A stretch of 64,000 nt of DNA from Bacillus sp. ISL-45 (GCF_018613195.1 NZ_JAGGQQ010000011.1:248001-312000), one strand, 5' to 3'; numbered from the stretch's first letter, positions 1 through 8,868 are shown. Notes: generated by a model from the letters alone, not told the origin. Program-made: numbers and translations.

Positions 1-724
1 CTTCAACTGCATTGGATGCTGGCTTGGAAATATCATAGCCATAGCTCATGGCAAGCTGCTTCAATTCATTCAATGAACGGTATTGCTCAGAAATTTCTTC
101 CCTTAGGCGCATTGTGTCCTCTGTCATGACACTGCTGGTCATTCCATGATCTTTCTTCTTTTGCTCCATCAGGAAGTCTACACCATAAAGAGCTACACGG
201 CGGTAGTCGCCAATGATGCGGCCGCGTCCATAAGCATCCGGCAGGCCAGTGATGATCCCGGCTTTACGAGCCTGGAGCATTTCTTTTGTATAAACATCGA
301 ATACACCCTGGTTATGAGTTTTACGGAAGTCAGTAAAGATTTTTTCTACTTCTTTATCCAATTCATAACCATATGCCTCGCATGCTGCTTTCGCCATACG
401 AATGCCGCCAAAAGGCTGCATAGAACGTTTAAATGGCTGATCAGTCTGGAAGCCTACGACTTTTTCTTTGGTCTGGTCAAGATAGCCCGGCCCATGGGAT
501 GTAATAGTGGATACGACTTTCGTATCCATATCAAAAACACCGCCGTTGTCACGTTCCTGCTTTGTCAATTCCATTACCTGCTGCCATAATTGAAGCGTTT
601 CATCTGTTGCACCTTCAAGGAAACTGGAATCACCGGTATATTCAGAGAAGTTTTTTAGAATAAAGTCCCTAACATTGATATCTTCCTGCCAAGCACCATT
701 TTTAAAGCCTTTCCATTGTTCCAT
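1..724 (-). CDS. pflB: Formate acetyltransferase (pyruvate formate-lyase), N-terminal part
   Basis: Pyruvate formate-lyase is a glycyl-radical enzyme that cleaves pyruvate with CoA to acetyl-CoA and formate during anaerobic growth. The reverse strand encodes about 241 residues from MEQWKGFKNGAW onward, including the family stretches TITSHGPGYLD and RTHNQGVFDVYT-like sequence, followed by LPDAYGRGRIIGDYRRVALYG. The ATG at 724 follows a TTAGAGGTGAA ribosome site. The gene runs off the left edge, so the catalytic cysteines, the glycyl loop and any pflA activase lie outside the window. A Rex-like operator sits about 90 bp upstream. The enzyme is the likely source of the formate handled by the channel and dehydrogenases further along. 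Confidence 0.95.
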   Translation of the reverse strand, partial: MEQWKGFKNGAWQEDINVRDFILKNFSEYTGDSSFLEGATDETLQLWQQVMELTKQERDNGGVFDMDTKVVSTITSHGPGYLDQTKEKVVGFQTDQPFKRSMQPFGGIRMAKAACEAYGYELDKEVEKIFTDFRKTHNQGVFDVYTKEMLQARKAGIITGLPDAYGRGRIIGDYRRVALYGVDFLMEQKKKDHGMTSSVMTEDTMRLREEISEQYRSLNELKQLAMSYGYDISKPASNAVE

Positions 725-810
725 TTTAATTCACCTCTAAAGTAGATGTTTATATAACAGTTACCACACTTTTATCATACTACGGATATAACAGATTGAG
801 TGTGACATAT

Positions 811-828
811 TTGTGAAATTATGAACAA
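811..828. promoter_or_regulatory. Rex-like operator upstream of pflB
   Basis: The 18-mer TTGTGAAATTATGAACAA matches the Rex consensus TTGTGAA-N4-TTCACAA at 7/7 positions in the left arm and 5/7 in the right arm. Rex is the NADH/NAD+-sensing repressor of fermentation genes in Firmicutes, and pfl is a known Rex target in some of them. The site lies in the 326-bp gap between pflB and the cupredoxin gene, where the pflB promoter must be. An overlapping TGTGA direct repeat starts at 801. Binding is inferred only from the match. Confidence 0.5.
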
Positions 829-1050
829 TACAATATTAATATGTGTTTCACTCTTGAATATGGATCTGAATTTAAAAACTGTTCTATAATTGTGCGGAGG
901 TTTTCTGGCGCTGTTATATATGAATTTCTTTATTATAATTCTATCAGGAAATTTAGTACCGTGTTTATAGTGTTATGGATGTTTTGTGTCAATTTCAGAA
1001 GTGGAACCAAAAGAAAAAACAGGATGCAATATCCTGTTTCACCGTTTGGC

Positions 1051-1500
1051 TTAATCGACGACGATATAGGCGATCATAGGTCCGTTATGCTCAGCTGAAG
1101 GATGAGTCAGACAAATCAGCCTGTATGTCCCTTCTTTTTCAAATTGTAAAGGGACAACTGTTTCTTCCCCATTCTTTACCACACCTTTAATATCGGTTCC
1201 TTCAATGATGAAAGGATGTTCCTTTCCGTTGACCCCCAGTATCTTCAAATGAACCTTTTCTCCTTTTTCCAAAAAGATTGTTCCTGGGTCCCATCGGTAT
1301 GCTTCAATTTCCTTGCCATCATCTGTAGTAGACTTGAACTCGCCGGTCACCATATGGATTTCGCGGATTTGTTCATTCTGTCCGCCAATTGCCGGAGTGG
1401 CATCAGGCTTTAGGCTCAACCATAGAGTACCGACGATGGCAATAAATACGATTAGTCCCAAAAAATATAATGTTCTTCTTTTAAACACAAAGAAATGCAT
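1051..1500 (-). CDS. Membrane-anchored cupredoxin-domain protein
   Basis: A 149-residue protein with one N-terminal membrane segment (about residues 11-30), followed by an extracellular cupredoxin domain. Likely copper ligands are His95, Cys130 (in LICLTH), His133 or His138, and Met142, the His-Cys-His-Met set of type 1 or CuA-like folds; only one cysteine is present, so a binuclear CuA site is unlikely. The ATG follows TAAGGAGGTGAAAAC. A role in electron transfer or copper handling at the membrane is inferred. It is convergent with nothing and sits alone between pflB and nrnB. Confidence 0.8.
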   Translation of the reverse strand: MHFFVFKRRTLYFLGLIVFIAIVGTLWLSLKPDATPAIGGQNEQIREIHMVTGEFKSTTDDGKEIEAYRWDPGTIFLEKGEKVHLKILGVNGKEHPFIIEGTDIKGVVKNGEETVVPLQFEKEGTYRLICLTHPSAEHNGPMIAYIVVD

Positions 1501-1641
1501 GTTTTCACCTCCTTACGATCCTCTTTAAATATCTATGCTCGTCCCCTAGCTGAACTTGTCTAATTTTTTTTTGAATTTCTCTTGTATAGATTAACTGGAC
1601 AACAACAAACTATAGATTAGATACGAACCAAGGAGGAAAGT

Positions 1642-2835
1642 ATGTACCGTTTATTTACGCATAATGACTTAGATGGAGTGGCCTGCGGGATTTTATTCAG
1701 GCTTGCGTTTGGTGAAAAGGCCGATGTCCGTTATAATTCTGTCTCTGGACTTAACTTCCAGGTGGAGAAATATTTTGACAGAATGAATGAGCGCATGAAA
1801 AAGGAGGACCACCTTTACATAACCGATTTATCTGTTAACCATGAAAACACTGAAAAAATCAATCAGTTTGTTAATGAAGGTGGAAAGGCGAAGTTGATTG
1901 ACCACCACAAAACTGCCATGCATTTCAATGAATACAGCTGGGGCAGGGTAAAAGTGGAGGATGAATCCGGGACGCTGACTAGTGCAGCATCACTCGTATA
2001 TGGCTATTTAGTCCAGGAAAATCATCTGGTTAAAAATGGATCTCTCGACGAGTTTGTTGAGCTTGTCAGGCAATACGATACCTGGGACTGGGATATCCTT
2101 AAGAATTACAAGGCAAAGAATTTGAACGACCTGTTTTTTATGGTTTCGATAGAAGAATTTGAAGACCGGATGGTACCTCGTCTGACATCTGGAGATCGTT
2201 TTGATTATGATGATTTTGAAACAAAACTGCTTGAGATGGAAGAAGATAAAATCGAGCGATACATCAGGAGGAAAAAACGGGAAATTATCCAGATTGAAAC
2301 AGATGGACTATATGGAGGCGTCGTTCACGCGGAATCCTATCATTCGGAATTGGGGAACGAGCTCGGCAAGGAATATCCACATCTTGATTATATAGCGATT
2401 ATGAATTTAGGAGGAAAGAAAATAAGCTTCCGGACAATACATGATGATGTGGATGTCTCTGCCGTAGCAGGCGAATTTGGCGGGGGCGGACACGCTAAAG
2501 CATCTGGATGCTCCATGAACAAAGAAGCTTATAACCGCTATATTGAACAGGCTTTTCCGCTGGATCCAATCAAGCCGGACGCCTTTAGAAATACTTATAA
2601 TTTAAAGGACTCCAAAAATGGATGTCTGTATGAGAATCGAGACAGGGACTTATATCTGATTTATACGGATGGTACCCATTATTTCGTTCAACAGGAGAGC
2701 AAGGAACGGCATGGGCCCTTTGACGGTTTTGAATTAGCTGAACGGTTTGTAAAAAGGGAGTATGGAGCCGCTCTTGCCAGGGATGATGTATATATTTCCT
2801 ATCTGGAAAATATCGTTTTCAACGGAAGGAGTTGA
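1642..2835 (+). CDS. nrnB: DHH-family oligoribonuclease / nucleotide phosphodiesterase NrnB
   Basis: A 397-residue DHH/DHHA1 phosphoesterase, close to the length of B. subtilis NrnB (YngD). The DHH domain shows the metal-binding series THNDLDG (residues 6-12), TDLS (61-64) and LIDHH (85-89); the DHHA1 domain carries GGGGHAKASG near residue 280, which binds substrate. Such enzymes trim very short RNAs (nanoRNA) and hydrolyse pAp or cyclic dinucleotide products in the cytoplasm. The start ATG follows AAGGAGGAAAGT. The gene is a single unit closed by a strong terminator. Confidence 0.88.
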   Translation: MYRLFTHNDLDGVACGILFRLAFGEKADVRYNSVSGLNFQVEKYFDRMNERMKKEDHLYITDLSVNHENTEKINQFVNEGGKAKLIDHHKTAMHFNEYSWGRVKVEDESGTLTSAASLVYGYLVQENHLVKNGSLDEFVELVRQYDTWDWDILKNYKAKNLNDLFFMVSIEEFEDRMVPRLTSGDRFDYDDFETKLLEMEEDKIERYIRRKKREIIQIETDGLYGGVVHAESYHSELGNELGKEYPHLDYIAIMNLGGKKISFRTIHDDVDVSAVAGEFGGGGHAKASGCSMNKEAYNRYIEQAFPLDPIKPDAFRNTYNLKDSKNGCLYENRDRDLYLIYTDGTHYFVQQESKERHGPFDGFELAERFVKREYGAALARDDVYISYLENIVFNGRS

Positions 2836-2888
2836 GGGGGAGAGGGTCTCAAAACCTCAGTCAGTGGTAATGAATTATAGTTACATTT

Positions 2889-2925
2889 AGGTCACCGATG
2901 ACTTTTTATGGTGACCTGTTTTTTT
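2889..2925 (+). terminator. Intrinsic terminator of nrnB
   Basis: Perfect 8-bp stem AGGTCACC/GGTGACCT with a 13-nt loop, followed by GTTTTTTTG. Confidence 0.85.
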
Positions 2926-3285
2926 GAAATAACGCTAAGTCGGGTCCATTGGTTAAAGGATTTATAATATCCGCATTTGTCCGAAATCGATGTGCTTCAT
3001 TGGTAAACTGCTTTACAGGAACTCGATCTATTGTGGGACAATGAGGGTGACCGATTTATCCAGAATCTGGATTTTTCATGCGCCAATAGTTTAGGGACGT
3101 AATTCTTAAAAATCTTCATTTCCCCTGCGCCAGTGAGCTTCATTGGTTCATAGGAGCAGACCCGGAGGTTTTTTATGTTTACAATCTTTTCAGATTATTC
3201 CAGTTTAATTAAAAAATTATAACACTAAACATCTTTCGACAGAATTCTGCTAAAATAAGGGAGAGATTAGGATACTGGAAGTGGT
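2926..3285. other. Intergenic region without recognisable gene
   Basis: About 360 bp between the nrnB terminator and the carboxypeptidase gene. I see no open frame with a ribosome site, no tRNA and no conserved riboswitch. The last 100 bp are AT-rich and must hold the promoter of the next gene, but no single -35/-10 pair stands out. Confidence 0.5.
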
Positions 3286-4458
3286 ATGATGAGGAAGTTT
3301 TTGGCCCTATTTATGTTGTTATTGTTTAGCGTGTATCTTTCCGCCGGATTCGTTAAGGCAGAGGCAGATAATCCTGTTTTAACTTCTGAAGCCGCCGTTT
3401 TGATGGATACGCAGACGGGTGCGTTATTATTCGGAAAAAATGAAGAAACAAAGATGTATCCTGCGAGCTTGACGAAGATTGCTACAGCCATCTATGCAAT
3501 TGAAACAGCTGACCTTAATGAGCTAGTCATAGTAAGTGAGGAAATAGAGAATATCGATGGAACAAGGGTTTATCTCAACCCGGGAGAACAGGTTTCATTG
3601 AGACAGCTGATCCAGGGTATGCTTATTAATTCAGGAAATGATGCTGCACTGGCAATTGCCATCCATTTGGATGGTTCGATGGAGAGCTATTCAAAAAAGA
3701 TCAATCAGTTCCTGGAGGCAAATATTGGCGTAGAGGATACTCATTTTGTCAACCCGCATGGTTTGTTCAATGAAAATCATTATACAACAGCCAGGGACCT
3801 TGGCTTGATCTTAAACTATGCGATGAACAATCCGGATTTCCGGGAGATTTTTGGCACTAAGCAAGTAGATTGGGATGGAGAGTCATGGGATACGACCATT
3901 CACTCTCACCATCGTATGCTAAAAGGTGAAATACCATATGATGGAATAACAGGGGGAAAGACGGGCTTTGTAGACCAATCCAAACAAACGCTTGCCACCA
4001 CAGCTGATAACGGCCAGTTGAAATTGACGGCCATCCTGCTGAAATCAGAATACAAACGGAAAATTTATGAGGATACTGCCAAGCTATTCGACTATGGTTT
4101 CGCTGCTTTTAAGTCCTCACAAATCAAAAAAGGGGAAACCTTCGCAAGCGGAAATCTGAAGTTCAAAGCAAGTGAAAACCTCCTTTTTACTGAACCGATT
4201 GAAAATGGCAAGAGAGTCGTGGACAAAGACGGAATTTTAAAGATTCATAATAAGGATGGGGAAATAATCCAATCTATCGAACTTAAACCCCTGATTGGAA
4301 AAAAACCTGAAGTGAAAAAGGAGGCCGCACCAGAGCCGAAACAAAGCGGCCTGCTTTCCATCAATACTTTAATAGGAGCTGTAGTGTTAGTGGCGGCAGC
4401 GGGAGTGTGGATGGTCAATCGGAAACAAAAAAAGAGCAGAAGATTTCGAAGCAGGTGA
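3286..4458 (+). CDS. D-alanyl-D-alanine carboxypeptidase (penicillin-binding protein, S11 family)
   Basis: A 390-residue S11-family serine D,D-carboxypeptidase that trims the terminal D-Ala from peptidoglycan pentapeptides outside the membrane. It has a signal peptide (about residues 1-25), the nucleophile motif SLTK (Ser61-Lys64), SGN (116-118) and KTG (225-227). A DacF/DacA-type C-terminal domain follows, then a C-terminal hydrophobic helix (about 355-378) and a basic tail that anchor it to the membrane. A second ATG immediately follows the first; either could be used. It is monocistronic, with a terminator overlapping the stop codon. Which B. subtilis Dac it replaces cannot be decided from sequence alone. 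Confidence 0.9.
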   Translation: MMRKFLALFMLLLFSVYLSAGFVKAEADNPVLTSEAAVLMDTQTGALLFGKNEETKMYPASLTKIATAIYAIETADLNELVIVSEEIENIDGTRVYLNPGEQVSLRQLIQGMLINSGNDAALAIAIHLDGSMESYSKKINQFLEANIGVEDTHFVNPHGLFNENHYTTARDLGLILNYAMNNPDFREIFGTKQVDWDGESWDTTIHSHHRMLKGEIPYDGITGGKTGFVDQSKQTLATTADNGQLKLTAILLKSEYKRKIYEDTAKLFDYGFAAFKSSQIKKGETFASGNLKFKASENLLFTEPIENGKRVVDKDGILKIHNKDGEIIQSIELKPLIGKKPEVKKEAAPEPKQSGLLSINTLIGAVVLVAAAGVWMVNRKQKKSRRFRSR

Positions 4459-4477
4459 GATATCGCCTGCTTTTTTG
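4451..4477 (+). terminator. Intrinsic terminator of the carboxypeptidase gene
   Basis: Stem GCAGGTGA/TCGCCTGC (one G-T pair), 4-nt loop, then TTTTTTG. The stem includes the stop codon of the gene. Confidence 0.8.
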
Positions 4478-4500
4478 TTTTTTCGAAAAAGTGAAATGAC

Positions 4501-4565
4501 ATTAACGAAAATTCAATGTTTTTTTACATTCTATTAATATGAGATTAATAGATTCCCATTATATT
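4501..4565 (+). promoter_or_regulatory. PhoP-box array and -10 of the alkaline phosphatase gene
   Basis: Four TT-A-A-type hexamers occur at an exact 11-bp period: TTCAAT (4512), TTTACA (4523), TTAATA (4534) and TTAATA (4545), with a further TTAACG at 4502. PhoP of Bacillus binds tandem TT(A/C/T)A(C/T)A boxes with 11-bp spacing upstream of Pho genes. A TATATT -10 candidate begins at 4560, ten bases after the last box, as in PhoP-activated promoters that lack a good -35. Phosphate-starvation control is inferred. Confidence 0.65.
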
Positions 4566-4602
4566 AAGAGGCGTAGTATATAAATTTTCTGGAGGTCTTG
4601 AA

Positions 4603-5991
4603 ATGATTAAAGCAAACTTTAAAAAGAAGATACTCCCGATCGCTGTCCTATCAACAGTAGCGTTCGGCAGTTTAGCAGGAACGTTTGACGCTAAAGCAAA
4701 AAATGAAGCAAAGGAAAACTCTGCTGAAATCAAGAATGTTATTTTCTTAATTGGTGATGGAATGGGGGTTTCCTATACATCGGCTTACCGTTATTTGAAG
4801 GACAACCCTGAAACTGCTGAAGCAGAAAAGACAGAATTTGACAAATACCTTGTAGGCAGCCAGATGACTTACCCGGAAGACCCTGAACAAAACGTAACTG
4901 ATTCTGCTTCAGCTGCAACAGCGATGTCAGCAGGGATCAAAACTTACAATAATGCAATCGCAGTAGACAATGACGGAACAGAAGTAAAGACAGTTTTGGA
5001 AGCTGCCAAGGAAAATGGCAAAGCTACTGGCCTTGTAGCTACTTCTGAAATTACACATGCCACTCCAGCTTCTTTTGGAGCGCATGATGAAAGCCGCAAG
5101 AATATGAATGCTATTGCTGATGATTATTATGATGAATTGGTTAAAGGCGAGCATAAAATCGATGTAATGCTTGGCGGGGGAGTAAGTAACTTTGTTCGTA
5201 ATGACAGAAACCTTGCAGAGGAATTCCAGAAAGATGGCTATAGCTATGTAACGAACAAGCAAGACCTGCTAAATAACAAAAACGAAAAGGTACTTGGCCT
5301 TTTTGCACCAGGTGGAATGGATAAGATGATCGATCGCAATCAAGAAACTCCATCCCTCGAAGATATGACAAAAGCAGCAATACAGCGTCTGAACAAGGAT
5401 AAGGATGGTTTCTTCCTGATGATAGAAGGCAGCCAGGTCGACTGGGCTGGACATGACAACGATATTGTGGCTGCCATGAGCGAAATGGAGGATTTCGAAA
5501 AAGCATACATAGCAGCAATCGAATTTGCAAAGAAAGACAAGCACACATTAGTTGTTGCGACTGCTGACCATTCAACTGGCGGATATTCAATTGGTGCTGA
5601 TGGAATCTATAACTGGTTTGGAGCGCCAATCAAAGCTGCAAAACGCACACCAGATTACATGGCTGCAGAAATTGCTAACGGTGCTGATGCAGAAAAAACA
5701 TTAAAGAAATATATTGACTTTAAATCTGTTGGCCTGCCTGAGTTGACTGCGGAAGAAATTCAGACCGTAAAAGACGCAACTTCAACAAAGAAAGCCAGAG
5801 ACATTGACAACGCTATTGAACAGATTTTCGATAAACGTTCCCACACTGGCTGGACAACTGGCGGACACACTGGTGAAGACGTGCCTGTATATGCATTTGG
5901 TCCTGGGAAAGAGCGCTTCTACGGACAGATCGACAATACTGACAATGCGAAAAACATTTTTGATATCCTTGCAAACGGCAAAAAAAAATAA
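4603..5991 (+). CDS. phoA: Secreted alkaline phosphatase, PhoA family
   Basis: A 462-residue alkaline phosphatase, the size of B. subtilis PhoA/PhoB, which releases phosphate from phosphomonoesters outside the cell. It carries an N-terminal signal peptide (about residues 1-32). Active-site elements are IGDGMG (metal ligand Asp52), TDSASAATAM (nucleophile Ser101 after Asp100), THATPASFGAH, EGSQVDWAGHDND, TADHSTGG and the C-terminal WTTGGHTGEDVPVYAFGPG. The ATG has a GGAGG site seven bases upstream. The upstream PhoP-like boxes fit induction under phosphate limitation. Confidence 0.95.
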   Translation: MIKANFKKKILPIAVLSTVAFGSLAGTFDAKAKNEAKENSAEIKNVIFLIGDGMGVSYTSAYRYLKDNPETAEAEKTEFDKYLVGSQMTYPEDPEQNVTDSASAATAMSAGIKTYNNAIAVDNDGTEVKTVLEAAKENGKATGLVATSEITHATPASFGAHDESRKNMNAIADDYYDELVKGEHKIDVMLGGGVSNFVRNDRNLAEEFQKDGYSYVTNKQDLLNNKNEKVLGLFAPGGMDKMIDRNQETPSLEDMTKAAIQRLNKDKDGFFLMIEGSQVDWAGHDNDIVAAMSEMEDFEKAYIAAIEFAKKDKHTLVVATADHSTGGYSIGADGIYNWFGAPIKAAKRTPDYMAAEIANGADAEKTLKKYIDFKSVGLPELTAEEIQTVKDATSTKKARDIDNAIEQIFDKRSHTGWTTGGHTGEDVPVYAFGPGKERFYGQIDNTDNAKNIFDILANGKKK

Positions 5992-6056
5992 TGAATTTGA
6001 AAATCTCCCGCGGAACCCTGGATCTGCGGGTGATTTACTGAAAAGGGGTTTTCAAA

Positions 6057-6710
6057 ATGAAAAATTATTTGCAGTTAATGCTGGCTGTTTCACTGCTGAC
6101 AGGCTGTTCATTCGCACAGGCTGATTCAAATGAGGAGTTGAATTCTGTTGAAACTATTGCAGAGAAACCAATAAAGAAAAGGACAGAAGTATATGTACCG
6201 AATCCGCAAGTTACGGATGACACGGAACTGAAAAAAGCAGGGGATTATTTGATTGATGATAAGGGAGAATTAACACTTAAGGCGGTAAAAGAAGTCAATA
6301 AAACATTCAATCTTAATGGAATTGAATATAAAATTAAAGATATTAAGTTAATGCATTTTATTCCTGATTACAGCCTGATCGATTTCTTCCATCCATACAC
6401 ACATCAAGAGGAGTTTGATTTTGTAAAAATTGGCGTAGAAGTAAAAAATCATTCCAATGAAAGCTATCATTTTGGGCCTGTGGCAATGTTGAATATCAAT
6501 GATAGAATCCACAAGACGTGGGAAGACGATTTTTATCTGGAAGAACTACATGGAGAGATTTTATCCGGACAAACGAAGCAAGGGAATCTCGGGTTTATCG
6601 TAGAGGAGCTTGAAAACCTTGATAAAGTGGAAATCCTCTCAGGCGACCTGGCTGATAAGGACAAAAAGAAAATCGGGGAACCTATCAACCTTGTTGTAAC
6701 TTTTGATTAA
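6057..6710 (+). CDS. Putative lipoprotein with DUF4352-like domain
   Basis: A 217-residue predicted lipoprotein: the signal peptide ends in the lipobox LLTGC with Cys17 as the lipidated residue. An acidic, charged linker (about 20-75) leads to a beta-rich domain containing NLNGIEYKIKDI and VKIGVEVKNHSNESYHF, which resembles DUF4352-type extracellular immunoglobulin-like domains. It starts 65 bp after the phosphatase gene with no clear intervening T-tailed terminator, so it may be co-transcribed and phosphate-regulated. Function unknown. Confidence 0.75.
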   Translation: MKNYLQLMLAVSLLTGCSFAQADSNEELNSVETIAEKPIKKRTEVYVPNPQVTDDTELKKAGDYLIDDKGELTLKAVKEVNKTFNLNGIEYKIKDIKLMHFIPDYSLIDFFHPYTHQEEFDFVKIGVEVKNHSNESYHFGPVAMLNINDRIHKTWEDDFYLEELHGEILSGQTKQGNLGFIVEELENLDKVEILSGDLADKDKKKIGEPINLVVTFD

Positions 6711-6792
6711 AAGGTTAAAAGTTTATAATATACCCTGTTTTTTTCTAAACGGAGAGTTTGTATACTGCTTTAGAGTCTATTAGAATGCAAGA

Positions 6793-6819
6793 AAGCCATG
6801 GAAGGTCCATGGCTTTTTC
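6793..6819 (+). terminator. Intrinsic terminator after the lipoprotein gene
   Basis: 9-bp stem AAGCCATGG/CCATGGCTT with a 5-nt loop, followed by a T run. Confidence 0.8.
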
Positions 6820-6897
6820 TATACAATTTGAAGGGATTGGAAACCACCAATCAGAGGGTATATCTTTTCGTTAAACCAGATTATCGATATGCTTCTT

Positions 6898-7563
6898 TCA
6901 TTGTTTTAATAATGAAGTCGAAAGGAGCATAAGGAATGATATTCCCACCATGGCAATTACCCATAGCCAGGCTGACTGCATATTTCCTGACTCAAGCGCT
7001 ACATAGATTGCTGTTGGGGCGGTCTGAGTCTTGCCGGGCAAGTTGCCGGCAAACATAAGGGTTGCTCCGAATTCCCCTAGGGCCCTGGCAAAGCTTAAAA
7101 TGAGCCCCGTGATCAATGTTTTTGCTGATAGGGGTAGAGTAACATATAAAAAAACCTTCCACTCATTTGCTCCATCTACTCTTGCCGCTTCCTCCGCTCC
7201 AGGGTCAATTGACAGAAAGCCTGTCTTGGCTGATTGATACATCAATGGAAACGCAACGACAGAAGCAGCAATAACAGCTGCCCACCAGCTGAAGATAAGG
7301 GGACTGCCAAAAACATGTTCAATCATTCTTCCGATTGGACTATTTATGCCAAAGACGACAATCAGTAGAAATCCCACTACAGTTGGAGGGAGTACTAAAG
7401 GCAATGTCAACAGCGTCTCTACAGCTGTTTTACCAATGAAACGCCTCCTTGCCATAAACCTTGCAGCAAATATGCCGAATAAGAACACGAATACTACCGA
7501 CACCGAAGCAACCTCAAGGGAAAGTTTAATCGGACTCCAGAAATCACTGCTCATAAAAATCAA
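6898..7563 (-). CDS. modB: Molybdate ABC transporter permease ModB
   Basis: A roughly 218-221-residue integral membrane permease with about five membrane helices and the ABC-permease EAA loop (GAEEAARVDGANEWKVF), which docks the ATPase. LPLVLPPTVVGF is typical of ModB. The frame opens with TTG at 7563 overlapping the modA stop, but the ATG at 7554 (MSSDFWSP) is the more likely start through translational coupling. No modC ATPase gene follows; the next gene downstream is convergent. ModB must therefore use an ATPase encoded elsewhere, as appears to be the case for the B. subtilis yvgL-yvgM pair. Confidence 0.92.
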   Translation of the reverse strand: MIFMSSDFWSPIKLSLEVASVSVVFVFLFGIFAARFMARRRFIGKTAVETLLTLPLVLPPTVVGFLLIVVFGINSPIGRMIEHVFGSPLIFSWWAAVIAASVVAFPLMYQSAKTGFLSIDPGAEEAARVDGANEWKVFLYVTLPLSAKTLITGLILSFARALGEFGATLMFAGNLPGKTQTAPTAIYVALESGNMQSAWLWVIAMVGISFLMLLSTSLLKQ

Positions 7564-8342
7564 TCCAATGCTGCTTTAAAGCCATATTTTTTAAAAATGT
7601 TCATTGCTTCTTGTCCATTTAGGAAATTGAAAAAGTCGATGGACTCATTAGGATGCTGAGTCCTTGCAACTACACCAACTGGATAAACAATAGGATCGTG
7701 AAGTGCTTTTTCATTCAAAGGGATAATCCTAATTTTATCGGAAATCAGTGCATCTGTTTTATAAACAAAGCCAGCATCGACATTTCCTGTTTCAACATAG
7801 GAAAGAACCTGGCGAACGTCCTTAGCAGGAATAACTTTTTGCTCAAGTTTTTCCCATAAGTGCAACGATAGCAATGCTTGTTTCGCATACATGCCGGCAG
7901 GCACAGATTCGGTAGTGCCCATGGCAATTCTTTCAATATTAACGCTAGTCAGCGATTCAGCTGAATTTATATCCTTGTTTTCTTTCTGTGTGATCATTAC
8001 AAGTTCGTTTCTGAGCAGTCTTACGCTGTGTTGTTGATCTATAAGCTTTTTGGAAAGTAAATAATCGAATTTATCCTCAGCCGCGGAAATAAACAAGTCT
8101 ACCGGGGCACCCTGGGAGATTTGCTGCTGCAAGGAACCGGATCCGCCAAAATTGTAGACCACTTTAATTCCTGGATTCTGTTCCATATATAGTTGCCCGG
8201 CTTCTTCCATGACTTCCCGGAGGCTTGCTGCGGCAGAGATAGTCAGTTCAATTTTCCTTGGTTTACTGGCATCTGCACATCCTGAAATGAAGAGTAAGAG
8301 GGCTGTGAGAAGAACAATATGTAATTTCCTCAATCCTGACAT
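7560..8342 (-). CDS. modA: Molybdate-binding lipoprotein ModA
   Basis: A 260-residue solute-binding lipoprotein of the molybdate/tungstate family. The lipobox FISGC gives lipidated Cys22. Oxyanion-binding features include SAAASLREVMEE near the start, NFGGSGSLQQQI, and the VETGNVDAGFVYKTDA segment. It captures molybdate outside the membrane for ModB. The ATG follows GAAAGG. It is the first gene of a two-gene operon and supplies molybdenum for the cofactor of the two formate dehydrogenases in this window. A palindrome about 35 bp upstream may be its operator. Confidence 0.92.
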   Translation of the reverse strand: MSGLRKLHIVLLTALLLFISGCADASKPRKIELTISAAASLREVMEEAGQLYMEQNPGIKVVYNFGGSGSLQQQISQGAPVDLFISAAEDKFDYLLSKKLIDQQHSVRLLRNELVMITQKENKDINSAESLTSVNIERIAMGTTESVPAGMYAKQALLSLHLWEKLEQKVIPAKDVRQVLSYVETGNVDAGFVYKTDALISDKIRIIPLNEKALHDPIVYPVGVVARTQHPNESIDFFNFLNGQEAMNIFKKYGFKAALD

Positions 8343-8376
8343 CCTTTCAAACAGTCCTTTTTAAACATATACAATA

Positions 8377-8394
8377 GATATAACTGATTATATC
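8377..8394. promoter_or_regulatory. Palindrome upstream of modA (ModE-like)
   Basis: GATATAA-CTGA-TTATATC, a perfect 7-bp inverted repeat with a 4-bp centre, lies 35 bp before the modA start. It resembles the TATA-rich half-sites of ModE molybdate repressor operators. No modE gene is in the window. Confidence 0.35.
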
Positions 8395-8478
8395 GAAATT
8401 AGAATCATCCTACATACAGAAAATATCACAAGTTGGTGAAAATATCATGAATTAGGGGTAGGAAAAGAAAATAGGGGC

Positions 8479-8505
8479 AAAAAAAAACTGCCTGATCGGC
8501 AGTTT
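8479..8505 (-). terminator. Intrinsic terminator of ykuS
   Basis: On the reverse strand an 8-bp stem AAACTGCC/GGCAGTTT with a 5-nt loop is followed by a long T run. Confidence 0.85.
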
Positions 8506-8513
8506 CATAAGTA

Positions 8514-8765
8514 TTATTGATTCTGTCCGGTTTTTTGATCAATCTGCCTGCAAACCTCATCTGCGGAAAGCCCGTTTGCCTCAATGACTGATCCTTGTGT
8601 TGAAACATCCTGCATCCCCATGACGTTTGAGTCTATTCCAGTTACAACACAGCAGTCACAGCCTTGAGCATCTGCTTCTGAGCGTAACTCGACGACATCA
8701 TGTCCTCTTTCACGCAAGGCTTCAGAAATGTTCGTTAGTGATTGTTCTACACCTACTCTTGCCAT
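8514..8765 (-). CDS. ykuS: UPF0180 family protein YkuS
   Basis: An 83-residue cytoplasmic protein with the UPF0180 signature: [12 protein letters not shown] at the N terminus and [19 protein letters not shown] in the middle, closely matching B. subtilis YkuS. The frame is open from a GTG at 8774, but that codon lies inside the ribosome site; the ATG at 8765 has GGAGGTG six bases upstream and is the start. The conserved Cys-Asp-Cys-Cys could bind metal, but the function is unknown. Confidence 0.85.
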   Translation of the reverse strand: MARVGVEQSLTNISEALRERGHDVVELRSEADAQGCDCCVVTGIDSNVMGMQDVSTQGSVIEANGLSADEVCRQIDQKTGQNQ

Positions 8766-8868
8766 CAATAACACCTCCTCACTAATCTAAGTTGTCCGCC
8801 AGCAGTATAAAATATTCTTTTCGCAAGACAATATTAAAGAAGACTATTTGTAAAGTGGAGGGGTATTT

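Noticed and set aside
5141-5629. 162-codon open frame on the minus strand
   Set aside because: Antisense to the alkaline phosphatase gene; composition and lack of a start site mark it as a shadow.
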